DNA from: Larix kaempferi
Lineage: Eukaryota > Streptophyta > Pinopsida > Pinales > Pinaceae
DNA length: 64,000 nt
Direction: 5' to 3'
Assembly: GCA_027924585.1 (NCBI GenBank)
Contig: BSBM01000076.1
Span: 5,780,501 to 5,844,500 of the forward strand
Shown here: piece after piece, positions 48,911 through 61,690 of the stretch
Numbering within the stretch: position 1 is the stretch's first letter
How the letters are laid out: each line of letters starts with the position of its first letter
Position numbers and translations under genes: made by a program
The notes under the pieces: generated by a model
The model's input: only the letters and a program-made list of their open reading frames with translations
Database searches by the model: none
What the model was told of the DNA's origin: nothing

Positions 48911-50084
48911 GGTAGGCATTTTAAGGAAAATCATCTTTTCATTCCCCATTTGTTACATTATTTGACATGCATTATTGACGCCTTGTTGATTGCAATGTCT
49001 TTGGATTTCGTTTTCTTCTTAGAGTTGTGATTGGAAAAGGATTATTCGTAAATAATCGAAAGGATTGAAACAATGAAACAATCTTCAAATACCAAGCACC
49101 AGAAAATGTTGGAAATATTTGTCACTGGTCATATTCACCTGTAATTCAACATAAGCCCAAACTCATGTAACTCTTAAATAAATAAACAGACTGTCAAATG
49201 CTATTTTGAAAAGTTGCCATGTAAGCTCTTAATTTTAATCTTTGATTCATATCCAGGAACTTGATGTATTTATTTTTATTTATTTTTACTTTAAGGGGGA
49301 AGATGATGAAAGGAGGCTTTTATTCATCTCTTGGAACAATTCCATTGGGGTTTACATACGCTATTATTGGCGAGAAGGCTGTATATTTTAGGATTTTTGT
49401 GGTATAATACCATAATTGTTGTCATACCACTCTAGAGATGCACCTGAACTCATGTATGAGCTTTCGTTACCATTCTTATAGAGGATTAGGAGTATGATTT
49501 GCATCTTAAAGAACAAAAATAATGATTTAAAATTGTGCTCTGAAATAACACCAAAATCTTAAAACAATCTACATCGAAATATTAGGACTAGATAATTTAG
49601 AAAGATGGATTTCAGGACTACTTGTGGGAGCAATGGAAGGAAAAGGAGTTGACCAAGACAAAGAACTAGGTAGAAAATACTGGAAATAATAATATAGTCG
49701 CTAGAAAATAGCTTGCAATTTAAAAAAAAAATGCTCCTAATAGTTATTTGTTTCCTTGAAAAAGATGCAATTTGAAACAATGTTTGTGGTTAGATACAAT
49801 AGATTCACTGCATCTAAACATATACTCATTTAGCACTAAGTAAAATAAGACATGAATTCTTATGATTCTCTACAAACACTACTGCTTTGGACATCTTAGC
49901 TAGCTGCAAGTCTTGTATCATTCACCATTTACCCTTCAAATTCTTGATATCATGCAAATTCTTCTCTCCAAAGGTTTGTCTACCATATCGAACTCATCAG
50001 GGGTTTGTTAATTAGATTCATAATTTTGTAAAGGTAAACCTTCCAAACACAATTGTCCTCTTCAAAATCATGATTATGGCCACT
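48911..50084. other. Unassigned sequence
   Basis: No coding frame with recognisable content. The AT-rich frame at 49559-49780 (minus) is low-complexity hydrophobic. Confidence 0.4.
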
Positions 50085-50470
50085 AGAATTTCCTCACACA
50101 AATGCATTTCATCATAACCATGCATCTCTCCCAGATCTGAAATATCTTGCATAGGAACTCTTCATAGTTAAGGTCCCGCTGCATGAGAAATGCATTGATG
50201 AATCCTGCAAGGAAAGATATTTCTCCTTTTCCCAATCTCTAAACCAATCCATTGTGTCAGCATCAAGGAATTTACAAAAAACTTCATCATAGCATCCTCA
50301 TGGACAACATCAAGATTTGACACAAGCTTCATGAAAGGTGTAACATGTAATGTGGTTGAATTAGTGTGTGCATGAAAACATATGCCATTGTCATCTAAAT
50401 ATGCACGATCAAACTCATTTGGATATCTTGGGATAACCAAGAAATCCAATTTGGGGATACCAAAATTCAT
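50085..50470 (-). pseudogene. Retrotransposon gag-like fragment
   Basis: The minus-strand reading gives LHVTPFMKLVSNLDVVHEDA, then MMKFFVNSLMLTQWIGLEIG, then after one frame change ISSLAGFINAFLMQRDLNY. This follows the plant retrotransposon gag pattern, with a helix ending in D-x-x-M-x-x-F-x-x-S-L, an aromatic residue, and a later F-x-x-x-F. No zinc knuckle or pol follows. Fragment only. Confidence 0.5.
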
Positions 50471-51563
50471 CTAGGGACCATGCCATATTTCTTTGCTTCA
50501 ATCTTCAAAATGAGGTGCTAACATGCAATCTAAAAATTGCATAAATCTCCAGAAAATGGAAGTGAAGTCCCTACAAGTGTGCACGGATCAAATACTAATA
50601 ACTATTTTTGTGCTAAAGGACATAACTGTGGAAACTTTATAATGGTAAGGATGTAAATTCATTGGTTTATGGTCCTTTTCTTTAGTTTCCTCATTTGCAT
50701 TGGTCCATTCTGCAATTTGATTAAACACTTCCTTAACCTTAGTTCTGCTGTGTTTAGTGTTTTCAAAGTTGCATTTTATGTTTTCAATTTTTATTGTCTG
50801 GTGATGCTCGGATTGATGTTAACTTTAACAGGATTGACCATCAACCAAATTCCATGCTGCTCCTGGTGGTGGTTCTTCTCTTGGATACCTTTTTGGTCAC
50901 CGGGTAAATGAAAGGGATGGGTGATTGGAACTTTGAAGTTATAACTGTTTGTTGTTTATGCCAATTTTAGTTTAGATAATCCTTGTGAATTGAATCTTTT
51001 CTTAGGAAAATTTTAGTTTTTGGGTTTGTTTAAAACATATTGTATGGTATTGGAGTTTATGTAATTTGTCTGGTATTTACCCTAGTTGCATGTTTGCGAG
51101 TGTTTGTTGGTTATTAAAAAATATTGATGTTTCCTTTCAAAAAAATATTTTGCCCTTACAGTTACAATAAGTGTGTTCCGATATAATACCTTAGTCACCT
51201 TTATGCTTTGCATAGAGGCTTCTATCTATGTTAATAGCCCTAGATTGTTATAGCTATCGTAGGTTTAATGCTCAGCCAATTGATTTCTCTTTTTGAAATT
51301 GGATTTCTCTTATTGTTAAACAGCTTCGCGGTATTCATTTTCTGGATTTTGCATTAGGAATTATAGCAATGGTTTTTGATACCGAAAGGCATCACACGTC
51401 AGTCGTCCTATATTTCCCATGAGCTCAGGGATATTACCAGATTTTAAAATACTGGTAATACATTCAACTCGGTACGAAAAACCTCCAGGGCCTCTACCGC
51501 CACGGCCATTGTGTCTTGGAGGAATTTCAATGGGTCAAATTTTATATGTTCTTAAAGGAGTAT
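50471..51563. other. Unassigned AT-rich spacer
   Basis: Nothing recognised on either strand in about 1.1 kb. Confidence 0.4.
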
Positions 51564-51926
51564 ATAAGCATTATTGGTGTGGCTAAGGCCCATTGTGCGG
51601 GTAACTAAACCCAGAAGCTGGAGGTACCTTGAGCAACTTGTAAATGCTCTCGACCCTTGTGATGTCCACCTGCAAACCAACCTGGTTCATGAAAAACGTA
51701 TTCATTCTACATACCCATCCCAAATCCATTTTAGGGACAAATTTATAAGCATTATTGGCGTGGTTAAGGCCCATTGTACGGGTATCTAAACCCAAAATCT
51801 GGAGCTACCTTGAGCAACTTGTAAACGTTGTCGACCCTTGTGATGTCCACTTGCCAAACCAACCTAGTTCATGAAAAACGTATTCATTCTACATACCCAT
51901 CCCAGATCCATTTTAGGGACAAATTT
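51564..51926. repeat. 181 bp tandem duplication
   Basis: 51564-51744 and 51745-51926 both begin ATAAGCATTATTGG and include GGCCCATTGT and TTCATGAAAAACGTATTC. Scattered substitutions show it is not very recent. Confidence 0.93.
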
Positions 51927-53991
51927 ATTTAGGGTATGTTTCCCAGTTGATTGTTGTCTATACCTAGAGCTGATACAGCTCCACGCCATTCCAAGAAGAA
52001 AATTTTGTGATTCCCATGAGTAAAATTATATTAAATGTGGAGTAAAATTATAGTCATTCAACATATCGAGAGTAAAATTATATTGAATTTAAATATCATA
52101 TTAGTTCAATCTAATATACAATGTTTTCTTGGTGTGCATGATGCAGTTAATCTATTCTACAGATTTTTCTAGGTGTGCATGCAGTTTTATTTGAAAAAAA
52201 AGAAATACGTGCAATTCAAATATGTTACAAGCTAAAATTGAAGTGATTGACAAATTTAGACCAGTTTAGGGCATTAATTCCTAATTATTTTAGGTCTAGG
52301 TTTTAATTTTATGTGACTTAAATTCATGTTGAGGATCTAAATGACCTTTAAAATCCAGTTTCCCATCAGCAGATTGTTTTTGTTAGTGGGGGTACGAGTT
52401 ACAACCATTCAAAGATTATTTATATGCATTCATTGTCCTTGTAAGGGATGGAATTTTGACGAATATTAAAAAATTATACTGTCAATACATACCTGGATTC
52501 TCTAAGATCTTTGTCTTTTTGCGATGTGCGTTTTTATTTCTGCATTTTTCAACAGAAAAAAAATTATTGATTCTTTACTATAATGCATAATAATATTATA
52601 TATCCTATGGCAATAATATTTGGTATATAAAAAAATATTACTATGTACAATTTGGTGTCCTTAAACCATTGAGATAACTTACCTGAACATATTGTCCCTT
52701 CATTGCACTCGAGACAGAAATGATTCTTCTGAGGCTTTGCATATTTGTGAATCGTACCGAGATTGAAATAATTACATGACAAAAGCTTATCTAACCATTA
52801 GATCCCTTCTCTAATACACCTATGTGGATTACACCTCTGTGGATTATTCATTGCTCCAGCTCATTCTTTAATCTTTTTTGCAAATTGGTCTTGTAGATAG
52901 TCAATAATTTTTTTTTATAAACAATCACCATATTTGATTCCAACGCATTATTACTTTATATCTGCAACAAATCGTGTAAATCGGTAATCTGACTCTTGAT
53001 TGAGACTAATTGCTTAAACATGGCCTTCATTAGTTGACAATATACACATAAATGTCATATTCTTGGCATCAAACGCTTTGATGAAGAGCCACATGAAGCA
53101 AGGGTACACATAAGTGAGGAATGTTGCTTATTCACCAGTTCCCCTCCAAAGTTGGAGACAAAGGGAAACGATACCGCTGTAAACAGGTTGAACAACCCGA
53201 AGAACAAATGAAATCCCAATTTGATCCCCCCTACATACTACCAAGTCCCATGCCCCAACCATACCATCATAGAGATAAAATGGGTATTTCCTTCAAGGCT
53301 GCGTCAAGTCCCATGCTCCAACCAAACTGTCATATAGAGAAAATGGGTATTTGCTTAAGGACTTCATCAACTTTCCCATTATGTTCATATGCTGCAACCA
53401 TTGTTGTCCATGGGACAACATGTCGCATTGATGCATGTTGTACACATTGAATAAGGAAAAATAGCGGACAGGTGAGCTAGACCAGGTGCAAGCTTCAATC
53501 AATTTGTTGGAAACAGGTTGAAAGTGCGACGCGTTTGTTTTCATATAATCCAAGCGCAATGCGCAAAGTGTTTGTTTCCATGTTAATGGGGGCCATTACA
53601 ATATGTAATTTAATATCTCTGAAATGGACTCATCCAAGTACAACGTGTTTGTTTGCATGTAATGCAAAGCCATTATAATGTGCAATTAAATATCTCTGAA
53701 ATGAAATGGACTCATATAGCATTTTCCTAGTTTGCCTCTCCAAACGAGGCTGGAGATTATGCCAGCAATGGTCAAAGAAATGCATGTCGATTTTCAATTT
53801 TGAATGACCTTTAAGGTAGGTGGCTTTTCCACATAGTTACAAATTACCATTACCTCTTGTGTAGACAATTATTGTGACAACTAGTTCGTACAATGCCACA
53901 AATTGTCTGACTGCACCATGGGAGAAGCTTAATGTGACTGAAAAAGTATGTTTATGATAATAATCATGTGCTTGATTGGTTTTTTCTTCAG
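51927..53991. other. Unassigned region with a diverged short duplication
   Basis: AATATCTCTGAAATG with CATTA-AATGTGTAATT-like flanks occurs at about 53600 and 53680. CCCATGC(C/T)CCAACC with AAATGGGTATTT occurs at 53250 and 53310. No gene motif. Confidence 0.4.
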
Positions 53992-54168
53992 GTGGAACCC
54001 GAAGGGGAAATACAGGTTCAACCACTTTGCATATTGGATCGCAAAAGCAAGATACGCAAGAACAGAGTCATTGGACAAGTAAAATTCCAATGGACCCATT
54101 ACATCCCTCAGGAGTCTACTTGGGAATTGGAAGATGTAATGTGGGAAGAGTATCTGCATCTATTTTGA
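53992..54168 (+). pseudogene. Chromodomain end of a Ty3/gypsy chromovirus polyprotein
   Basis: VEPEGEIQVQPLCILDRKSK is followed by VKFQWTHYIPQESTWELED and a stop after EEYLHLF. This is the classic C-terminal chromodomain after integrase, which directs integration to marked chromatin. The integrase is not found upstream, so the element is 5'-truncated or was cut by later insertion. The polypurine tract and LTR follow at the expected distance. Confidence 0.9.
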
Positions 54169-54260
54169 AATGAGTATATAAATAATGTAAATATTCCTGC
54201 AGTAATTATGTATATGTATATTTTGATACAATGGTAAACACCGAGGACAATGTAAACTCT

Positions 54261-55125
54261 AAGGGGAGGGGAATTGTAATACCCCTGGCCCAGATTTATA
54301 ACTAATACTGCATTCTAAACATTTTCTCTCTGAAGTATGTACATAGCATGCTTATTATTTTAATATAAAATTTCTAGTTGGCTACGTGGTGAGCAATACA
54401 TTGAAGAGGAGATCCAGATATTAACCGAGGTTTGTGAGGGGCAAAGGTTTACCTGTGTACCTTGTCTCCTTGATCAGTTGTTTTCTAAACCTTGTGTTAA
54501 AATCCCAAAACCCATGTTCCTAAGCCAAACTCAAATGGGGGAGTGATTAATAATTAAATATTATTAATTGAAACTTTGGGAGAACTTAATTAATTTTAAT
54601 TAAGTTGTTAATGAAATTAGGGAGAAGGTAACGTGGATCCTTTGGGATAGCCATGTGGGAAACCCAAATATGACACTCGTTTTCCAGGAATGCTGGGGCG
54701 AATTCTTGGGGGGAAATAAAAATGGAGTCACAGACAGTGAAGGGGATCACGGTGTGACTTTGAATTCATGGAGGTGAAGAAAACTTTGTTTTTACAACCC
54801 ATATTTACAACATGTATTGGAATTGTATTTCTTTTGGTTGAATTAACCAGTCAATTGGCAATTTGTGCATGAAACCACGAGTGGAATTCCGACACTCGCA
54901 GTGAAGTGTATCGCTTTGTGTATGTGAAGGAGCTCTAGTGGGTTGATTGCAGAATTGACAAGGAATTGGTTAGAAACTGTTGTTTGGTTGTGCCTAGTAG
55001 AGATTATTTCATATTTCCCAGTTATTTCTTTTTTTGCCCCTGTGGGTGAGCTGAGGGGGTTGGTGAGTTATCTATGGTTAATGTCCGGATCTCGGCTCGG
55101 AGGTGGTTAATGTCCCAAGCCCCTA
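54261..55125 (+). mobile_element. Polypurine tract and 3' LTR start of the same gypsy element
   Basis: AAGGGGAGGGGAA (54261-54273) is a polypurine tract, followed by TGTAATACCCCTGGCCC starting at 54275, a typical LTR 5' end. The LTR's right end was not identified; the limit given is where the pyrimidine-rich block begins. The order chromodomain, spacer, tract, LTR supports the plus orientation. Confidence 0.7.
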
Positions 55126-55690
55126 AAACCTTTCTCTCTCTCTCTCTCACACACACACACATCCCTACACCTCCCCCTACCACTAACCCTCCTCCTCTCT
55201 ATCTATCTCCCCTTCTCTAACTAACACTTACTAACCCCCTCTCTCACTCTCTCTCTCCCCTACTCCACCTATCCCGAAACTCCTAACAACCCCCTCTATT
55301 TACCTCTAACCCCATAACACCCCCCCTCTCTCTACCTCTAATCCCCTAACAATCCCCCCTATCTCTATCTCTCTCATACTCACCCATACCCCTAACCCCC
55401 CTTCTCTCTATATCTCTCCTACTCCCCCTACGCCTAACCCCCCTCTCTCTATCTCTCTCCTATTCCCCCTACCCCTAACCTCCTCTCTATATTTGTCTCT
55501 CTGAATTCCCCCTACAACTAACCACTCCCCTATCTCTATCCCTCTCTCTCTCTAACCCCAACCCCCCACTCCTCACCTATACCCCCCCTTATCTCTAACC
55601 ACCCTACTCCTCCCCAAACCCCTAATGCCCCCCCCCCTCTCTCTCAACCCCCTACTCCTCTCTTTCTCTTTCTATATCTCCCCCTTCCCT
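55126..55690. repeat. Pyrimidine-rich low-complexity block (CTCTCT / CCCCTAACC)
   Basis: About 560 bp almost purely C and T on the plus strand, with A only in TAACC, TACCC and ATCTC contexts. It starts as (CT)n and (AC)n and drifts into CCCCCTCTCTCTAACC-like words. It resembles a decayed microsatellite. Confidence 0.9.
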
Positions 55691-56831
55691 CTAACCTTAC
55701 TAATCCTTCGTGTCATATACAATATAGTTGTAGTGGTACATATTTTGCACACGTTTTAGTGATTAAAATCGTGTGCGCATTTTTTACTCCATATTGCAAT
55801 CGCGTTTTGTAACTCTATCGCACACATGTTTTCTTTGCCACCAATTTTTTTTGCGGGAGGGAGAAATTTGAATTTAAAAGAAACACGCTCGTGTTTCTTA
55901 ACACTAATATTGAACCTCCTCATGTGTTGGCGTGTCATCCCTATTCCTATATGTCTGCTTCAGAGTTTACTTCGGATTAACCAAGCTTGTGCTATGGAAT
56001 ATGGTAAACCATAGCTAATTGGTCATTTCATTCATTTTCTCAGTATGCCTATGTTTTACCATTGGTTACAGTATCCTACCGTCATTTTTTTATGAAATTT
56101 TAGACATAGATAACATTTTTTTTGTAGATTCCATATATGCAATTTAAAAAACATATATTATTTTTTTCTTTATTTTCTTGTGTCATAACTCCTTAACTCA
56201 AAAAACACATTGTTTGTGTTTCTTCTATCACTTTTTCATTTCTCAAGCATTTAAAAAAAAATGCATGTTGCACTACTAGACACTGACCTCTACATGCTAT
56301 AAAAAAAACATTTCATGATCATTTCATTAAGACTTTAAAAAGATGCACCCGCACTTGGCTTACTATTTTCGAGGTTTGATCACTTAGTTAATTAAAAAAA
56401 TTATAAATTATAAATGATTAAATTTATTTTGGAAAAATAGTGTCGCACTAGTACTATTTGTTATCTATATGTCTATTAGTTTTTGTAGGTTGGTTCCATC
56501 ATTTAGGGACTCAAAGGTTGCACCCACAAAGACATATACCTTATCATTTTCCAAAAACAAATTATCTGTTAGAAAAGATCAAACTTGAAATAATTATGAT
56601 CATTTTCAATAGCTAAAATTAAATATTCAAAAACATGATTCAATTTCCTACATTTCATCATTTTTACTCAAACCAAGATTCATTGTGTGTGTATCTCAAA
56701 ATATCCATGTAAATTTAGGGATGCCTATTTTTTCAGTTTTCTATTACATCCAACGCATAAAAAAAACCATCATTAACTTGCACTAGCGTGTATATTCTTT
56801 TTCAATGTGGTTCACAACCCCATAGAGGAGT
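55691..56831. other. Unassigned AT-rich sequence
   Basis: The frames at 55826-56014 and 55756-55938 carry no motif. Nothing else supported. Confidence 0.4.
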
Positions 56832-57032
56832 TGCTACGTCCACGGGAAGAATTCATAGGGTGCCACCCGAAGGGGCCTCACCCTGCCGACTCTAATTATG
56901 GAGCCTAACCCGGTGGGGACATCAAGTGAGGCCCTTATATATCTATGCATAGCCACCTGGAGATTTGACCCCGAGACCTTTTGCTTACAACTCACAGCTC
57001 TCAACCACTTGAGCTAGCCCATAGGGCGACAC
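56832..57032 (-). mobile_element. tRNA-derived SINE
   Basis: On the minus strand the element begins near 57032 with a pol III A-box-like GGGCTAGCTCAAGTGG (57005-57020). 33 bp later a B-box-like GGGTCAAATCTCC (56959-56971) follows. These are the internal promoter elements of a tRNA-related head. The body then reads GGGCCTCACTTGATGTCCCC and CCCTTCGGGTGGCACC. The 3' end is not clearly defined. A (TA)n run abuts the 5' end. Confidence 0.75.
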
Positions 57033-57038
57033 CAACGC

Positions 57039-57075
<37 letters not shown>
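57039..57075. repeat. Imperfect (TA)n microsatellite
   Basis: Alternating TA with one break (ATATAATATATA), next to the SINE head. Confidence 0.95.
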
Positions 57076-57441
57076 TCACAATAATCAATTATACATTTTC
57101 AAAACAGAAACTATAAAACATTCTCTTCTTAATCTAATTAAAAAAAATTCATTAGGACACTTGTATTTACATATTTATTTGAGTCAATTATTATGTTGAT
57201 CTATTCCATCCTAAAGCATAGGTTAGTTCATTTTCTACTAAGTTGTTTTTCTTTTATTCACAATAATCAATTATACATTTTCAAAACATAAACTATAAAA
57301 CATTCTCTTCTTAATCTAATTAAAAAAAATTCATTAGGACACTTTGTATTTACATATTTATTTGAGTCAATTATTATGTTGATCTATTCCATCCTAAAGC
57401 ATAGGTTAGTTCATTTTCTACTAATTTGTTTTTCTTTTAGC
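57073..57441. repeat. Recent tandem duplication of about 184 bp
   Basis: TTCACAATAATCAATTATAC starts both units, and the units match to TTTTTCTTTTA with about three differences (one base, one T insertion, one near the end). The low divergence marks a recent event. Confidence 0.95.
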
Positions 57442-58231
57442 AAGGCTTACCAAAATGTTCATACATAGAAGTCGAAAAGTTGCCTAAATCATGTTAAATA
57501 TGTGTGCATAATGAAATTATCGATTTTGATGGTGCTCCATTCATAACAATGTTTTTTTACCAAGTATAATAAATACGTATACATGGAAGTTGAAAAGTAA
57601 TTTACAAGACTAAGTGAAATTACATTATTATGTCCTTGAAGGGGATCATATATGTATCGCTGAACCCCTATTAATTTGGGCTAGATGCTATAAATTGTCT
57701 CAATGACTATAGTTTAAACTATAATTTAAAACATATTTTATTAAATCACATTTTTTTAAATATGTTTTTTTCAATTCTTATTGGTTGCAGGAAGATGGCG
57801 TCCTCCTCATTTTTTCCTTCCCAGGAGGGGCTGTATGCTGACGTCATCCTCCTTTAAATGTTTCTTCCATCCTCATTTTCTGCATTCCCCTGTGCAAGTT
57901 TTTAATGTTGGGTTTTAGCTCGAGGTAAGTGTTAGCAGTGACTTTTGACAACCCCTGTAAGCATGCATTTGTTCACCTGCATTTGTTCTCATTCCACATG
58001 CACAAAACAATATAGCACACAAACCAATAATAGTATTATTTAATTCATAAGCGCTTGGCTTTGAAATGTGCATGGTTGGATTTTTGAGAGGATGTTAAAG
58101 ATTCTTGTAATTAATAGTGCAATTAAAATAGCTAGCATGTCTAAGTTTTTTCATTTCTAAGTTTCTTCATGCACTCTGCTCGACAAGCTCAGCATGTGAT
58201 TCCACTGTGGTTTTTAATCTCCATGTTCTAG
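57442..58231. other. Unassigned; short exon-like start at 57794
   Basis: After TTGGTTGCAG a plus-strand ATG at 57794 opens MASSSFFPSQEGLYADVILL and then stops. The TTGCAG looks like a 3' splice site. This is too short to call. Confidence 0.25.
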
Positions 58232-58342
58232 AATCTCCCACCAGCAGATTACGATTACAGAGTGAGTGTAGCTGATCATAAATGCAACATCTGGAGTGGA
58301 GCTGGCAAGTGCTCCTTCGACATGTGGGTGTCCTACAGTTGA
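58232..58342 (+). other. Exon-like open segment, unrecognised
   Basis: Directly after TGTTCTAG, a plausible 3' splice site, the plus strand reads NLPPADYDYRVSVADHKCNI and ends CSFDMWVSYS before TGA. Mixed polar composition with Cys and Trp is unlike translation of AT-rich junk. I know no family for it. It could be a fragment of a host gene or chance. Confidence 0.25.
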
Positions 58343-61300
58343 CAAGTATGATGCGGATGATCATTTTTACTATAAATCAAACAAACTTGATACAATTATA
58401 AATCTACATGGTATAATGAACTTCAAATGTTTGGATGTTGTAAGCCCTAACTAAACCATCCGCATATGCAACATACAAGAATGGGCTCGCCGCTCTATTG
58501 ATGGCAGGCAAGATGAAAACACAGGTTTATTGAGATGGATCTCATCTTTGTAGTTATGAGACGACAATAATGACACTGCAGGAGCTCATTAATTAAAACC
58601 ACTTTCAGATTTTGTCCGTTGCATCAGTGGTGGTGCGAAGTAGGTCAAGTCACGTCAAGTTGATCGTTGTAAAGATCATAATGCTCCCACTTCCTTTGTT
58701 GTAGTCGATGCACTGCATGCAAAGAAAATGGTTGGAATCACACGAAAGATGGTCATGTTTTTCTCCTCGGGGACTTCGTCGTTTTATCTATCTTACTCAA
58801 CATGCATGAGTGGATTTTGTATTCTATTTGCTTTTGCATTATTTTCAATTTGAAATCTGTTTCCGGGGTTGAAATTTGGCTTTGTTTTACTTTCAACTAC
58901 ATATTAGTGTTTCCTTTAAACGAAGCAAATTCGTTGCGTCTTAATGTTTGTTAATTTATTCCATGGCATATTTGAATGGATTCAGTCCATCTTTCTACAG
59001 ACAGTTAATGAATAAGGTTTACATATCGTCCTGCCTGGAAATATTTATGTTCGAAATCATTTTTCTACACCAGAAAACTGAGTTATTTGCACATTTATAT
59101 GAAAATCACTCTGAATGGCCTTGATTACTTTGTAGCTGACCAGGCTAGAACCAAGCCGCCATGAGGAAAGGATCTTAAGAAGTTGAAGCTCTTGGTTCCG
59201 ACACAGGAAACCCCTATGTCTAACTTCTTATAAGCAAATTCTGGGTTTTACTCTCCGTTGGACTAAGAAAAGCTGTAATATTGCCTACATGCTACACGAG
59301 AATCTTCTGAAATAATAACAAGCAAGGATTATTTATTTCTCAATTCTTGTAAGTCAACTTTGTATTCTTCATTTTTTATGAATAAATGCAAATAGTGTTG
59401 CGGAGTACTTTGCTTTGCAATAAAACTGGAAAATAATCCTCTTTTATGTGTTATTATGGTTCTCTGTGGGATGTTCACGTGAACAGTCTCTGAGGACGAT
59501 GATTTGTAAAGTTAATCGAATAGGTTACTAAACCATTTTTTTTGGAAAATTATATGCTTCCTTTTGATGGAAACATGTTACTCTAGGTATAAAAATATGG
59601 AGTAAATTGGCCTTTGAAGAACATCAAATTTGGTCCTGGTTTATTTACCAATTTAATTTTCCATTTTTTCAATCGACTTCGAGTTACTTTTGAAATCCGT
59701 TTGTTTGGAGGAGTGACTATGGCCTTGTTATGCTCGGAGGACTGATGAGCGTTATCCAGCTTGCTTTCATATGTCCTATATACTAGCAAATTAATGTGAA
59801 TTATATTGTATTCTTTGGTAGGATTACAATAATAGCAAATTCATGTGAATTATATTGTAATCTTTGGTAGGATTACAATTTTCTTTTAAGATATTGGATG
59901 TTGGAGCCCACGTTATCATTTTGCGGGATTGTGTAAATATTCACTAATATGCTATCTGTATTTTGATTAGGATTGCAAATGGTGCATTTCAGGATGGTGA
60001 TCTCCTTCTAAATAGGAAAGGTTTACGGCTTATTTCCCAATAAAATGATTAGAGTGTAAGTGCTTATCCCAAATAGAAGTTAGAAATATTAAAGAGTTTG
60101 AGCCTTGATCTAGTCTTGCCGAAACATGTACATTGCCTTTCCATGACAATGACCAATGCATTCAGATAGCAGTATTTGCTTGTAGGGATAACGATTTTAT
60201 TTCAGCTTAGTGGTATAAATTTTTGAAAAACTATTTCTGATATGAACATTTGTTGAATCTTATTATGTAAAACATCTTTTAGAATGGCGGCAAGACAACG
60301 CACACAGATATGTTCCTTACCTTCCCTTTGTTCTTTTATCTTTTCTCTCCTTGTTTTTAATGAAGGCTCTGCAACCCTTGTCTGCGCAACCGGTTATTTT
60401 GGCTTTTATTATATCTCCTCTCCTGCTACTGGTGGGGCAATCCCCATGCCCCCTTCATTGAATCTTACGACTACACAGAATCTCCTCTACTCGAGGGAAG
60501 CAAAGAGAGGCGAGGTCAAATGACACAGAGAGTTATAGAAGAAGAAAAGGCAAGTCACTGTGGGAACACTAGGTATGTTTTTTTTCTTTTCTCTCATTGT
60601 TTTTAATGAAATTTTCACAGTGAATGTAGGCATCTTTAGTCCCATAGGCTATTTGGCCTCATGGATAGTTCAAAAAAATATAATCTCTCTATGGGACAGA
60701 CTATTACATTTTTGGAAATAAATAGAGACCAAAAGTACAAAGAATTCAAAAGTAATTACGCAAGCCAGGTGGGATAATTCCAATCCCTGCCATAATACAG
60801 ATGACCCCTGAAGGTGGGGTAGACTCTCCTATGTTGCAGCTCTTTTGTCCTTGTAATACATCATTGTTGTACTCTTCTCGCAGTCCCCTATAGTTGGCCA
60901 CCTTGGAATATTTATCCCCGTGGAGTATCCTCTGCTGTTGACCTCTCTTTGAGATGGCTATATGCTTTGAATTGTAGAAGGAAGTGTTGCTCTGTTGACG
61001 CCTCCCTTGATCTACATGCTATACTATACAAGACAAATAAGGCCAAAACCTCCAGAAATCTAGAATCATTTTGAAATAATCGCCAACAAATGGTTACACC
61101 AAGCGGTTTATCCGCTTTTTATAGTCTCAATTTGTAGGCATTGGTCGTTGCAAGACTTGCATTCTCTACAGTATCTTTTAAAAGAAAATCAATGGCTGAT
61201 GACCATCTGGACCTCTTCAATGTAAACTAAGTAGAATATGAACCCAACGAGGAGATAGAATCCGCTTCACCCTTCATTTGTAAATGAGAAGTTGTATGCA

Positions 61301-61419
61301 CTTCCATTGTGCCTAAGAGATAATTTTATGAATTTTGAGATATGTAAATTAAATAAATAATAAATAAACAAATTTCATTGCAAGCAACTTTCAAGATAAT
61401 ATTAATATGTAGAAATAGT
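58343..61419. other. No assignable gene
   Basis: A plus-strand frame at 60284-60523 starts MAARQRTQICSLPSLCSFIF, with a hydrophobic stretch that might pass as a signal peptide, but has no upstream promoter or family match. A second open stretch near 60890-61070 (PPWNIYPRGVSSAVDLSLRW) is also unassigned. TAGCAAATTCATGTGAATTATATTGTA is repeated at about 59785 and 59832. Confidence 0.35.
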
Positions 61420-61690
61420 GGTTTAATTATAAATTATAATAAATATTAAAACCTAATTTATAAATTATAATAAATATTAAAACCTAATTTATTTGCAATT
61501 ATATGGATTGAAATTTACTTCATCGCATAAACCTTTTTATATTCGAGTGTATTGGGTATTAAATAAACTTTAATATGAAAACAAATATGGATTGAAATTT
61601 ACTTCATCTCATAAACCTTTTTATATTGGAGTGTATCATAAACCTCTTTTTTATATTGGAGTGTATCGGGTATTAAATAAACTTAATCTG
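61420..61690. repeat. Short AT-rich tandem duplications
   Basis: ATAATAAATATTAAAACC occurs twice at about 61436 and 61468. ATGGATTGAAATTTACTTC with CATAAACCTTTTTATATT occurs at 61503 and 61587, and part of it again at 61626. Confidence 0.85.

Noticed and set aside
55126-55690. Possible interstitial telomere repeat because of CCCTAAC words
   Set aside because: The plant telomere unit CCCTAAA does not occur in tandem. The words are irregular and mixed with CT runs.
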